From the NCBI GenBank assembly GCA_916613615.1, contig OU744726.1:56932987-56996986 (forward strand): 64,000 nucleotides of DNA, written 5' to 3'. Below, piece by piece: positions 9,901 to 24,100 of this stretch. Both the position numbers and the translations under genes were made by a program. A model generated the notes under the pieces. The model saw only the letters and a list, made by a program, of their open reading frames with translations. It had not been told where the DNA came from and made no database searches. Position 1 is the first letter of the stretch. The number at the start of each line of letters is the position of its first letter. This DNA comes from Steromphala cineraria. Taxonomy: Eukaryota; Mollusca; Gastropoda; Trochida; Trochidae.

Positions 9901-12100
9901 GAACAGTGACATACCTACCAGTCAGTTAGCATGCCACTTAACCATGGATTAGGATTAGTATTCATACTTATCACACAGTATTGGGTTTCATCACTTCATG
10001 ATGAAAATTATGTAAAGGCACAATTAATTTGTTGAAATTGGAATGTCATAATTGCATGCCACTGCACTGGGATCACTCGTTCATTTCAACATCACTAAAC
10101 ACAGATACAAGTTTGTTTTGTTATTTTATAGTCACAGATTTGTTTTATTGACATATTCAAATCATCACTGTTTCATGGAGCACCATTGTTTAATCTTTTG
10201 AATGAATGTTTTTGTAATGACACCTATTGATCATATAATAGATGAATAGTTTTTCATATTACAGACAAATGCTGCTGAAAGTAGTTGTACTGATGGTTTG
10301 TAGATTAGTGCTTATGTGTGTAAGTGATAGATCATAGTGTGAGTCTATTGACAACCAGTGTATGGGAGTAGCTAAAGTGCATCATTCCAATAAGCTCTTA
10401 TCATTTTGCTTTAAGAGTTGTGAACCATACAAAATTTCAATTCATCAATAGTTGTGTATCATTCATCTCTTCAGCTGGTAAATCATAAACTGTTGAAATG
10501 TGTGGATATAGACAGAACCTAGTGCTAGTCTGAAATGCTAATAACTGATGTAATAAAAATGTTGTTGTTGTTTTTGTTAATTTAAAAAGAGTTTTTTTTA
10601 GCTTTTAGACCATGCAAACCCTAATAAGGACCTCAGGGGTGACGCCCTAAAATCTATTTTTGTCTTCTTTTCAAGATGCAAAAGACCGAGAAAGCTTAAA
10701 CCTTATGTACAGACTCCTTAGCTGATGGGGATAATATATGATAGATTTGCTGACCCTGTGACCCCTCATAATCACTCAAGGGTTCTTAACCTGAAACTAT
10801 TTTCGTTGTATTCTCAAAAAGTAAGAAGCCCTGAGCCCTTGTGTACAGACTCAAGGTTTGAGAGCTTTTAAAGAAACATTTTTGTCTTGTAAGTAACAGT
10901 AGCCTTATGTAAGGCTTTTTGCTAAGATTTGCACTAGTGGTAGCTTTTAGGGAGGACTGTAGTAAAAGGGCCATTGCATTGTGTTGAAGGAGCTGAACCC
11001 GGATGTGTTTAGTGTGGACACGGTGAGAGAGACGACTGACCCCGGGGAGGAGAATAATGTGAATGTGGAGGCGTTGATCCCTCCCAGTCATCGCGGCACG
11101 GCCACTGCTGTCTGGAACACGGTCAAGGATCTTCATCTGGAGCTTATTCTCATGTATCACAGAGTCTGTCTCAAACTAGCTGCCCTCACCAGAGGTAAGA
11201 CATGCAGGAGAGTCCTTGTTCACTTTTAAACTTTCACTCTTAAACTGCTGAAACCTGAAATATTGTGTGACCTTTTATCATTTATCCATTCATCAGGGGC
11301 AAAGTAACAAAGATAACAATATAATGATTGTCTTATAGATGGGACAAGCAGGGATCAGAAGTCATTAAGAATGAAAACAGCAACAAAGACAGAACAGGTG
11401 AGTGGAAGGCAAAACATATTCATTTACCTTGTGTGAAAAAAAGAAATATAAACAAGAGACAATGAAAGTCTTTTATTCGAAAATAACCATGTATGGGAGA
11501 ATGGAGGCTACATTTATGTTGCTTCCTGCAGGGAGGTAGTGGTGTTGCTGATGACACATACGTGGAGAGTTTTGATGAGTTGTCTGCCCGCTGCAACAAG
11601 AACAACTTGTCCAAGGCCCTGCTCTACATGCAGAAAGCTAGCATGTCCTGTAGCGGAGGAACACAGTCTTCCCAGGCCAAGAAGATCTTTGAGGTAAGCC
11701 CTTAGATCCTTTACTAGATGTGTGACTCGGGTGTAGAGTGTCTTTTTGTGACTTGGTTATAATGGTGAAACAACCAGTGGGACAAAAGTGTTTGATACAT
11801 CTTCAAAGATATAACTAACAAAACCACTGTCTAGAGGAAATATGTGACACTAGCAGATAGATTTCTAGTCTAACTCTCACAGTGGTGTAACGTTGCTGTA
11901 TGTATGTGTGTGTGCAGGAGTGTGTGAGTCTGATCCAGAAGGCCCAGCAAGATGAGAAGCGACTCTACCTGGAGAACAAGTCCCTTGTGGAGATGGAAGC
12001 GCGCTGCAGCAAGATCCCTCCACCCCCAATCCTCCTGTGTAGGACCGACACCACCATGGTCTTCACTCCTGCATCCTTCACCCCAGCCTCAGGAGAAAAG
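6967..12100 (+). CDS. CFAP54: CFAP54 exons 1-7 of this window
   Basis: Exons: 6967-7105, 8544-8794, 9836-9862, 10990-11194, 11339-11397, 11532-11693, 11918-12100. They encode helical segments, including LLDAVHQVLCWCGISSVDPA, the block ELNPDVFSVDTV, VWNTVKDLHLELILMYHRV, and the ALLYMQKASMS helix leading into a Pro-rich linker (IPPPPILL) at the start of the FN3-like domain. Exon 3 has only 27 bases (9 residues, phase 0-0) and is the least certain. The start of exon 4 could instead be 10969 (seven more residues), because an AG with a weaker pyrimidine tract precedes it in the same frame. Confidence 0.72.
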
Positions 12101-15100
12101 GTATATACTTCAGTTATAGGCACATGGACAAGGTTAAATTAAACTTTTTACAGGAGGCATAACATTGATTTGTGTCAACTCCGCAGATGGAAGAATGGAA
12201 ATGCTAAATCAGAGAAATTCTAAATATCTATCTAATATGATATATCTCATTCATCAAATTATAATGTGAATGATTCCTTGTGCAGGTTGCGTGGTATCGA
12301 TTATTTGGTCGGTCAGCTACAGGAAGCAACATCAAAGTGCGCATCAATGACTACTTCCTGGAGGGAACGGGAGAACAAGTAGGTCAACTTTATGAAACGT
12401 TCGTCAGACAAGTCATCAGGTCTTCTGATAGACCCTGCTAGTGTTTGAATTGGTTCTGACTGTCAACAATACACCAGTCAGGCAGTCAGTCTCAAAGGAC
12501 AGGGGGCCGTTGTACGAAACAACTTTACGCTAAGGTTATCCTTAGAGCCATCCTTAACCCTCTTCCACAAATTTATGAATACCTGGTTTCTACCTAAAAC
12601 AGGGTAAAACTATGGAACATAACAGGAATTTTATTCCTGAAATGTTCATAGCATGAAAAATTTACTTCAGCTAGATAATTCAGCGCAACTTGGTTACTTT
12701 TATTATAATTGATGTTAAAATTTAAAGCAAAACGTCTGGATACAAACAGGTTCCCTCATTCGAGTGTGAGCTGAAGGCAGTCGGACTACAGCCAAATGAG
12801 CGGTATGTGTTTGCTGTCGGTGCGTACACGGCTGATGGGAATCTCATTGGACAGAGTGTTGGGGACACCAGCAAACCCATCCTGGCGACACACCCCCTCC
12901 CTGTACTGATGACATGGGCCTACCTCACTCAGGTACATGAAGCGCTATGGTAGAACTTTACAATCTTGTGTTACTGCAATTATCTTCTAGATTACAATTA
13001 TCTTCCAGAGCATCATCACACATGCTTTGATCAATATTGCAACAAAATTCCACATTTGGTTATCATTTGACTATTATTTTGCGATTATCATCATTTTCTA
13101 GATTGCATATCAAGTGGGAGCATATGAGATCTCAAAGCAGGCTTGTGATGTATTGTGGGATCACTTCCTAGCTCAAAAACCGCCCTCAGAGAGCGTCACC
13201 TACACAACCACAGTCAACCGGGATTTCAAACTTACACTTCTCAGGTAATAATCAATGTTTACATGTTTATGTAAATGACTTACTTTGAAGAAAGAAGTTT
13301 CGGAACATAACAGATGAACATATTAAATGAAAGTTGCAAATTTCTTCAAATTTCTTAGTACATATAGTAAAAGTAAAGTATTTACAATTTATTAATAATT
13401 TGTAACAATAGGTAAAGGTTTAAAAGTATAAAACTGTGAAAAAAAGTAAAAACATCTGTGAGATCGTACATGTAATGTTAAAACATATGGATGCTTGCAC
13501 CATCCTCAGACTGAACCCACGAGCCGTGTGCCTGTCGTCCCCTGTTCTGCTTAGACAGTTCCTAACGGCCATCTTCATCAGTGCTGATATGAATGTCAGG
13601 GAAGGACAACTCTTCTGTGACGTCCTGTGTGACAAGGGGTCCCTCTACACTGGACAGGTCAGGATTATAAAAACTATGTATTTTTTTGTAATTTGATATA
13701 TAATTTTAAATTAATTCAGTGTGTGATAGTACATTCCGATGCCAAAGAGCAGCACTAGTTAGAAACAATGGTAATTCCTTTAAAGATACACATTCAAGGA
13801 ATCAACCTCCTGATCATAATGTGCTATTGTTCTGGGTGATAAGCGAACACTTTGTTACATGTTTGGTTTTTGGAACTATAACATGTCTATCAAGATATCA
13901 GACAAGGGACTTGAACACTTCTTCCCTTTTAGAGGATTTGCCTATTGTTAGAAACCCTGATAAAGCTAAATTTGAAACATTCTGTAAGCATGAATCACTT
14001 CTCTTATTCAAAGGTTATTATTTGCACTTTTTTAAAATTATTTCAGATAAGTATTTTGATTCAAATCCATTTAGTTTTGTACATGTGATTAAATTGTTTA
14101 TTGTTTAACAATGATAATGAAAAAACCTGATATGTGATACAGATAGAAGGGTTTTGACATCAAGGGATTAGTCCAGATGGAAATATATTTTAAGAAACAA
14201 TGTGACTTTAAACTTAAACTATCACAAAAGACTTTGTTTTTTTAACCAATCAGATTCTGCGGTTAAGAGAGTGTGAGAAGATGGTGGTAGCAATCGAGCT
14301 AGCTGGCTGGTTGAATGAAGCTAACCTGGCCCTTCAGGCGGTGGTCCAGTGCTACGGGCTGCTCGCCCCTCTACTCTTCTACAAGATACCCTCCCCTGCT
14401 GTTATACAGGTACCTTGGCTTTTCCTTGAACATTTTTGCAAGGCAGCCTTTACTATGAAATTCATTGAAATGTCAATCTTCCTTCAAAACTTGCAGTAAT
14501 ATTTATGATAATAAACTAGGTAGGAGACTTAAAGTTTTATTTAATTCAATTAAGATTAATTTGATTTCAGTGAAGGTTTATCAAGGGTTTTATAAGACAA
14601 GTTGTTAAGCTGTTGTTGTTGCTGTATGTTGAGTGTACTTGAAGCTGACAGTGTTGATGCTGCAGGTGTTACAGCGGTGCCATGCGGTGCTACAGGAGAT
14701 CCCCCCTGGGCTCATACAGAAGAGACAGGGCAACATTGCTGACAGTCTCCATCACATGACCGCCTGCATCACCTTCCACATGGCCAAGGTACACTTCAGT
14801 CGGATAATCTTGCACAATATCATGTCCTTGACAAAGCTTTTTCAGTACTCTGTATATCATCCACTTACATAATTGAAATTGAAATGGTCACAAATTCATT
14901 CGATAGAAACTCTTGTTTTGATGTCAGATCTGTTATGATATAGGAGTATACACTGTATAACTGTTCTAATAATACCATTTGCTGCTATTTCTTAACAATA
15001 TAAGTAAGAAAATGCTGTATATATTGTCATGTTTGCCGCAGGTTTTACGTACATGGGGTCAGAAGACACTTGCCAGTCAGGTGAACGAGAGCGGCCGCGT

Positions 15101-18100
15101 GCTGCTGGCTACAGAGATGCCGGAGGAGAAGCCAAAAGCTGAGACGCCTGGGGAGGGGGAGAAGGCAGAGCGGGGGACGGAGGGGACCACGCTGCCAACT
15201 GAGAACACGGACGTAGGTTCCATTACCCTGCAGGCCCTGAAGAAGAAGAACAAGAAGAGGGTGATCCCAGGCCTGCAGAACAAGGAGGAGACAGAGGGGC
15301 CTGTCAATGAGGAGCTCAAGGCTCTCACCGCTCACATGCTCAGCCTCACCAAGGCCTGTATGTACTCTTCTGCTCTCTCGTATTTACAACTTGGATCTTT
15401 TAGTCAAGGAGTCTGTTCCACTTATCAGTAATAGCATTTCTATTTGGTGCAACCTTATCTCTTACCATCATCTACCATAGTAGAAGTGCAAAGATTGCTC
15501 TTTATCATCCAAAACTGTGTTCCACAGGAGATATCGCTTGTGGAAGATCAATTGTTGATAAAAGTAAAATATCCTCGACAAGCCTTGGATATTTGTTACT
15601 TTTATCAACTTGTGTTGATATATTTGATATCAGAAGACACTTGGGTGAGATTCTCTATATATCACATTACCCAGATATTTATTGATATGAATTGAATTGA
15701 TATGAAAGAAAAAGCATGTTGAGCTTGAGTTGTAAAGTTAATGAATTAGAGTAACAGTAAACAATGTGTAATTGGTGCTGTTACTGTTTTTCCAGCCCAA
15801 AATGAACATGAACTATCAGGCAGCGAGGATCCAAGTATTCTGCATGCTTACATTGCCTATCTGCCCAGCAAGATGGCCTACAGAGAAGGTAACACAGAAA
15901 ACCAAACTTTCGTGTAGTCAATACATGCCAAATAATTCCTAACTGATAATTCAGAGTCTTGATTGATTGATGATTATCATTTCTGACTGATTTTTGGTAC
16001 AAATCCTTGTATGTTTTAGCCTAAATGCTTGTTTGATTGCATTAGAAATAGTTTGGAGCTACTTCAAATCTTTTCAGAGCTACCTCTTTACTTGTTTACT
16101 CACCTATTAAAGCTATGGACAATGTCTCATTAAATCACTTCCATTGTTAATCTATCATTCCTAAAAATAAGTAAAGATTAAGTAGGAAGCTGACTGATTC
16201 TGAAAAGATAACCTTTGGGTTTAGATTATTGGTTTCCTGTGTGAATGAGATGTTGAGGTAATGGTTAATCTACTGTGCAGTGTTGAAGTTCAAGCGACGA
16301 GCAAGATACCTGGAGTTCCTTGTTCATGTTGCTCAGAAGGGGCTGACTGAGGGACTGGCGGAGAATGTGGTCGACTGGTGTGATGACACCATCAACTGGC
16401 TGGCTAAGTAAGGAACTTTACAGAAACCACCTTTCTTTCATGTTCTTATTGTGTACAGATATTTTTATTGCACAATCCATGAAACCTGAATAGCTTGAGT
16501 ATTTAAAATGAATTGTTTATATATTTAGTTGCACATCATTATCAATCAGGAGAACAGTTGTTGATCTATCCTTATTCAACATCCAATTTCATCTATTGAT
16601 TTTGCATGTATCATATTGAGAAACTAAACTGAAATGGCTTGATTGTAGGAGGAATGAGCAGATCATTGGTCACCGGGCATACATGAGCAAACAGCCTGGC
16701 GTGATCACTATCAGCGGAGATGACCCCAAGAAGTTTGCCGCTGCCATGGTGGAGTACAGCAAGGAGAAGGTGAGGACATTTAGCCAAACCATTGTTTTGT
16801 CTCTACTATTCACCAACATATATCCTCTCTTCCAGGTCTGTGCTATCTCCATTGTTGATAAAAGCAGTGTGACCTATAAAGGTATCATCGGTGCTGTATA
16901 TCTGACCCTTCTAATGACAATACAAATGGCCTTGATATATAAAATATAGTATCATTTTTCACAAACTTTAGCTTTCAAACTTTGAAAGAGTTTAAATGAT
17001 ATACATCTTGTTGCAGGAGACAACCCCAAGGGGGTCAACCATGAAGCCAATTGTGGGTCAAAACAAACAACCGTGGAGGCCTAAGAAGAAAACCAAGTAC
17101 AAGGTCATTGCACAATCAGTCATATTTGAAAATCATAGATACCATACTTTAATCTTTAGACTTTACTATAGATAAAGGTGACATGTGTTTTGTTACATTC
17201 TTATTGTATAATTTATTCGTCCAAAATGTGTTTTGAGTGGCATGATTAATAATATTGTCTATGGTAATATGTTCATTTATAATTTAAAATGTATTTGAAA
17301 CATATAATATTTTGTAATTTCTATAAGTTGAACTTCTGTTTGCTGTAGACAAACATGCCCATTAGATAGTGAACAAATATGACTTTGTTATATTTGGCAT
17401 TTTGCTATCTGCAATAGAACTAATCTTTTTCGGGTCCCTTCTAGTGTGTTGTTGGATTCAAAACCACAAGCGCAGAGTGAGTCAACACTGCCAGCAATGA
17501 CGGTACCAACAGCTAGCGGACAGCTGAAGCTTACAGCTTGTGTTTGATTGTTTCAGCCAATTGGAGTGACCACACATATGACAGAGGCAGCCAGACAGGC
17601 TCAGGAGGACGCTGAAATAAAGGTGAGTACCTGGAATATGTCACAGTAAACAGTACATGTATGTCAATGAAACTGTTAACTAATACCGAACCTGTAAATA
17701 GTGGAAAGCAAAGTTAGAGATTTGAAATGACTTCCTATTTATGTAAAATCTTAATTTGAAAACTATTAATTAAGAAAATGTTTATGTAACTTTAATGCAT
17801 ATATCCATATATATTGTTATTTTTATCTCCACTTTAGTTGATTTGTGCATTGGAACAATTTAACATCCTACATTTCCAATAATATTAATGCAAATCAGAG
17901 TGATGATGAGATATCTTTGGAATCGCTTGAAAAAGTAAGTCATAGTGTAGCATGGTTATTTGTCACTCTCGATTGTACCTGTTAGTTTGGTTTCTTTAAA
18001 TTTTCACATCCATCTGTTTGTATCATGGAAACACAACGAACAAAACCGACTCTCAGCACTAATATGAAGAAGAAGAGGGTTTATTTTGTATAAAGTATTA

Positions 18101-21100
18101 TACATATATATAATATGATGCTGTTGATAATTCACAATAAATCGCAAATCATATATGTGGACAGCAACAATTTTCCCTGTTTATTTCTTCACAATGCATG
18201 ATTGTGGTACCACAGTATGATTTATGTTTTCATTTGGAGAAATCAGGTTTAACAATTGAAGTTAAAGGAAAAAATATAATGTACTTTAATGAACAAGAAG
18301 TTGAAAATTTTAAAAACATCTCTATAAGTATTTAAAACATTACCAAAATGCTTAGGGTTAAACAAGTTATGTTGAAAGTAAATCCTTTATATGTTATAAT
18401 TTACAACCAGGCCCTGGACAAGATTGCACTGTATTTGCCTGATGCTTATCGAACCTCGCACAGACGGCGACGTCTCAGGAAGATAGCCACGGATGAAATG
18501 CCATGGAGAACTCAGGTTGGTTTTGTCAATCTTGGGGAGTATGATTAGTTCAAATTCATTCTCGAGTACACACATAATGATATTGAATGTAAAAGTGCCC
18601 CTGATATCATTATTTCAATTGCAGAATTTCTTAGGCATAGCAGAGATGTCTTCATCATTAAAACATCATAAATGAGTCTTTCCAAAACGAATTGATTGCA
18701 TTGAAATTCTAACATCTTTGGATTACTGCTGTTGAATGCTGGTGTGTGAAGTAAAGCATGTTGTGTTATGTTGTGTTCCAGCTGGCCATCCTGCAGGGTC
18801 TGAGTTACTTCGGGGCGTTCCTGCAGAAGCTGGAGAAGAGAGAGAAGGTGCTGGGCTCCTCCAGTAGCAGCATGTACAAGTACGTCTCTCACTGCACTCC
18901 ACATAGTAGACACTCCTCTAGAGATATATATATATACTCAGTCTTGTCCTTTTCTTCACAACCATTCCCAATATCCATCATATCCTCACATTTCAGCTTT
19001 TTCCATAAAACTGGGGGGATTGGTTGACCAAATCTCTCAATAATTCCATTGTTGATTTTTATCTCGCACTGTTTCCATGAAAACTCTATCTTTATCTGCA
19101 GGACATCATTCCTAGATCAAGAGTGGTTCACGTTTGAGACTGCAGGGACTCTGGTGGTAGGATGGGAAGGGGGACCAGCCCGTCAGTCCTCCGCCCTAGG
19201 GCACCTCTCCCCCAGGAAGAATGATGACCCCATCGCTGCCCTGCATGCCCTCGACCTCGCCATGGAACAAGAGAAGCCAAAGACTACAGCCATCGAGTTT
19301 GCAGCTGCAGCTGCCACAGGTTTATAACCTTTTGTTTTTTATCCAATATCAATGGTTTAAATGTCAAGTGTGATTACTATCAACAATTTGATCTTCAATT
19401 ATTCTTTGATATATAATTAGTTCATTTATTTTTGTAATTGTCATTTGATTTCATGACAGAGTGATGTTTACTTAGTGTTCATTATACCCCCGCTACGACG
19501 TAGTCGGGGGTATATAGCGCTCCGCGTGCCCGTCCGTCCGTCCGTGCGTCCGTGTGTGCGTCCGTCCGAAATCGTTTCAGGAGCATTACTCTAAAACTAT
19601 ACCACTTACAAACTTCAAATTTGGTATGGCAGTAGCCTATATGATGCTGTTGTGCCTTTTAGGGGTTTCATCTCAATGGTTCAAATAATTTTTGAAATTT
19701 TGACCAAAAACCGTCCTATTTCTGGACTTTGTCTCGTTTCCGGAGCATAATTAAAAAACAATACCACTTGGAAAATTCAAATTTGGTATGACAGTAGCCT
19801 TTATGATGCTGTTGTGCCTTTTAGGGGTTTCATCTCAATGGTTCAAATTATTTTTGAAATTTTGACCAAAAACCGTCCGATTTCTGGACTTTGTCTCGTT
19901 TCCGGAGCATAATTAAAAAACTATACCACTTGGAAAATTCAAATTTGGTATGGCTGTAGCCTATAAGATGCTGTTGTGCCTTTTAGGTGTTTCACCTCCA
20001 ACATTCAAATAATTTTTGAAATTTTGACCAAAAACGGTCAGATATTCGGACTTTGTGTCGTTTCCGGATCATAATTTAAAAACTATACCACGTGGAATTT
20101 TCAAATTTGGTATGGCAGTAACCTATATGATGCTGTTGTGCCTTTGAGAGGTTTTATTCCAAAGTTCAAATAATATTTGAAATTTTTACCACTGCAAAGA
20201 ATACATATATTGGAATGTTGATACCACTGCAAAGATTACATATATTGGAATATAAATTGACCTACGTGGAACTGAATGGAAGGTGAGAGTTTGTTGAAAA
20301 ACATTTATTATCATAGTTATACCAGTTAACACCTATTCAGACAAATTAAATTTTAAAAATACGGTTACAATCCTAGGACTTATCAGAACATAATTATGAC
20401 TTTTCACTTTTCGTCAAGGAAAGGCGGTCAAACTACAGGCGGGGGTATGTGAGCTGCGCTCACTTTTGCCTTGTTCATATTTGTTTATCATTCAATTTTG
20501 TCATTTACTTCTAAAAATTTAAGAAATTGAAAACAAATACCATTGCAGGTGCAGCCCCACCTCCCCTATACACGATTCCACCGGAGGCAGAGGACACGCC
20601 TCGCACCTACCGCTCCGAGATGCAGTCCAGCAGATTTGAGCCGAAGGCTCACATCGATCCAGACTCCTCCCCCCTCTCAACCAAGGCTACCATCGAGTCT
20701 CTCAGCAAAACATTCACCTTCTTCAAGCATTCAGTGGTATGCTTCTCTTGCATTTTATTACCTGTGAGTTATATATTGATGACAATAAATATGAGACTTT
20801 CATAAGCTAATCAGGCTGATAACGTTTTATAGGCTTATGGCAAGGTCTGTTGTCCAGTTTCCATCTGTCGTTGTCTGGACAATGTCACCTTTTACTCTCT
20901 ACCTCAAGAACTGCTGCATTCCCAAAGCTGAAATATTTTGGGGAAGTACCATGCACTTAGGTGATCCGTCTTCAAACATGCACAAGATAATTTCTCCACA
21001 GAATCAGTGGGCATAAGAAGTTTTAAGATATGGTTTGTCAATTTTCTCACTCTTTGCTATTCAGGTTCTGGCTCATAGAGGGCAGCACTGGACACTGTTA

Positions 21101-24100
21101 CAGAACGCTTCGCGCGCTCTGTGGAACTGCGCCCATACTGCCCTACTGCGAGCCTTCACCGCCAACCAGAGTGGTCAGGACGCTGGTCTCCTCACCATGG
21201 ACACACTGCGCTCCCTGCTGTGGTCATCTCTCCACACTGCAGCTGATTGTCTGCTGGACATGATGGTCTGTCTGCAGGTGGACCTCCACCATCACGCTGC
21301 TAAGGTGAGGGCCATGATCAGCAGAGGAGTGTGTTTTCTTACAATTAAATCTTGGATATGATTCTTCATTATTTGTTATCCATTATATTGAGCCTGACGA
21401 GAGTTTAACTCTTCATTCCTTGATGGGTTCAGGACTTACTGTATTTAAAATAATCTTAGAGATACTTTCCTAATTGCTAATAATATGATATTTTGTTTTC
21501 CCGTGAGTAGGCTCGTACTAAAGGGAAAAAGAGCGGTAGCTATTTCGAGACTTGGTATGGAGATGTGAAGAAAGAAAAGGGCGGGGCAAGTCTGAAGTTT
21601 GAGAGCCCACTGGACGACCAGAGCATGGTTGACGCTAGGTTCATACAGAGGCTGGTGCTCCGTGTACTGGAGATGCTGTACTATGAACAGAAGTGGGAGA
21701 AGCTCACCGACATCGCTCTCAGGTTCAGCGCCCTCTCAGAGTGAGTCACTCCTGTTCACTACCGGTGGAACATTAACTGAACACATTTAATGTAGTGTGA
21801 TACATTTTTCTCTTACTTAATAACTTTATCATGCTTAAAGACAACTTGGATCATTTACCATGAGAAACGTGGTTGTGAAAGATGGTACAGGGAATTCATA
21901 AAATTGTACAATTCATAAAACAAATATGTTTTTAGTTCATTTCACATGCCAAGGTCCGAAAGTAATCAGCAAGTCAACCTGTCTTATAGAGACCGGTATG
22001 CAGAGCAAGTGATCCCACTGCTGGTGCAGGCCCAGAGGAAGTTGGATCAGCGGGTGACAAGACTTGGGGGTGTAGCTCCGCCCCAACCTCACTTCCGCCG
22101 CCTGATGGCCCAGCTTGAGGGGGTGGTGAAGGCCAAGGACTACCTCAAGGCTCAGCTCAAGGTGCAGATCAACAAGGACAACTTCCCCCAGTTGGAACCC
22201 GGCAGTCAGCTCGACCCCATGGGACACAATGTTCATGCAGGTAGGGTGACCACACTTACTGTCAGATGTTGACAAAGGTGTTCTGCAACTGAAACTTGGA
22301 TCACAAGTCTCCTTGATGTTGTTTCAAGACAAATTACTATACATCCTTGTCATCAGTATATGTTTAATGTTATTTTCACCTTATCGATTCCACTCCATAA
22401 TGTTCATTTTCATAATCATTTTTCATAGAATACTGGTTCAGTATGGATTTTGTCATTTCAACCTGAGTCCTTTGTGTTGGTGTGGATGCATCTTCAATTG
22501 AGACAAAAAGGGCCTTTGATATCATTTGTAAATTCCACTGTCAGCTTTCAAAGCAGGACTTTCTCCTGTGTCCCCAGCTGAGGACTCCCAGCGGTTGGTG
22601 TCTGTGCCAGTTGACCCTGACAGCAGTCTGCACTGGCTGCGGGACTCCCTCGATGCCTCTCACTACACTGCACGGGCTCTCAAACACAGCCGCAAGCTCC
22701 TTGTGCTCTACCTCTCTGGACAGATGAACTGTGAGTGAACACATGCAGAAATATCAAACATGAAATGTATGGATTAATGGGCTTTATTCACAACTAATTG
22801 TCACTTTTCTTGATTATCATTTGAAATCAACGTTCAATAGGCTTGTCTTATGCCTGTTTGAAGTATTAACGTGTTTGCTTTTCTTAATTATTGTTGTATT
22901 CCTACACATGATGAATTTTATCTGTACCACTTGTCCTCAGCATCGGATGGATCTCTGAGCAAATCTCCATCAAAGGTTGACTTCCTGCCCAACACTGCAC
23001 ACCCACAGCCCACAATGCCACCAGATCTGAGTATGGAGAACTTCTTATCCGTTGAGGACATCCAGACGTCCCCTGTCCCTCGCTCCCAGCTCGGCACTGT
23101 TATCTCATCTTATGAGAAAACTATTGGTGAGTCAGAATATAAGGGACAAAATATATATATACATAAAGGGAGCATCCTATGTACAGCTTGTCCATGATCA
23201 TGTACAAGCCTCCTCTAAATGTTTTCTAAAATGACTGAATGGAAAATGACCACATGTTCACAATATAAACTTTTATTTGCAGTTAATTTTGTTGGGGTGG
23301 AGAAAAAATATGTTTACTAATGATTTTTTGTTTATTGTTAGCTAAATTTTCATATTTCAATGTGCTGAACATAATTATATATCATTGAAAAACATGCTTT
23401 TAGTAAAAGCAAAGAAGATATAAAATTCTATGCAAAGTGGATGGTTACCATGATGTTGTAAATTTAAAGTAATCATTCTCGCCTATTATTTGTTTGCATC
23501 TAAAATACCAATGATAATGTTGTTTTATGCTACCCTCTTTGATACGATATGTCTGCCTCTTTTATCATATGTGTGGGTGATTGTGGTATACTTTTCTTTT
23601 TGTAAAACAGAAATGTTTCGCAATTCATAATTCTTTATGCATTGGAGCTCTTTCCACCCTGGACGGTGCTCCTTTATTTAACAGGGATTTCTGTAATAAA
23701 AAAGAATATAAGGGGAGCTCTTACTCAGCTGTCAGATATCAAATAGGTATTTTAAACATCTATCAAGTTTTCGTTGACAGTCATAAAGCATTTTCTTCTG
23801 CAGTGAATTATTATTTCCATTGAATTGTTCTACTTCAACTTGTGTTTGTCCTTACAATCATATTGATGTTATATTCTTTAAAAGAACTGTATAAGTACCA
23901 TTGAAAAGCTATTTAGCAGCCCCGTCTAAAAGGGGCTGCTTTCAGTATTTGTGCAGTTTCCGCGTCCGCCGCACTCATTCCAATGGCTATAACTTTTTTC
24001 TACTAAGCTTTCCAGAACTTGTATTCATAACTTACTGCTTATGCCTTGGGGGAACGATTTTGACATGTTCACTTTCAAGGTCAAAGGTCAAGGTCACGAG

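Noticed and set aside
10969..10989. Seven extra codons at the start of CFAP54 exon 4
   Set aside because: In frame and possible, but the acceptor before 10990 has the better pyrimidine tract; kept only as an alternative.
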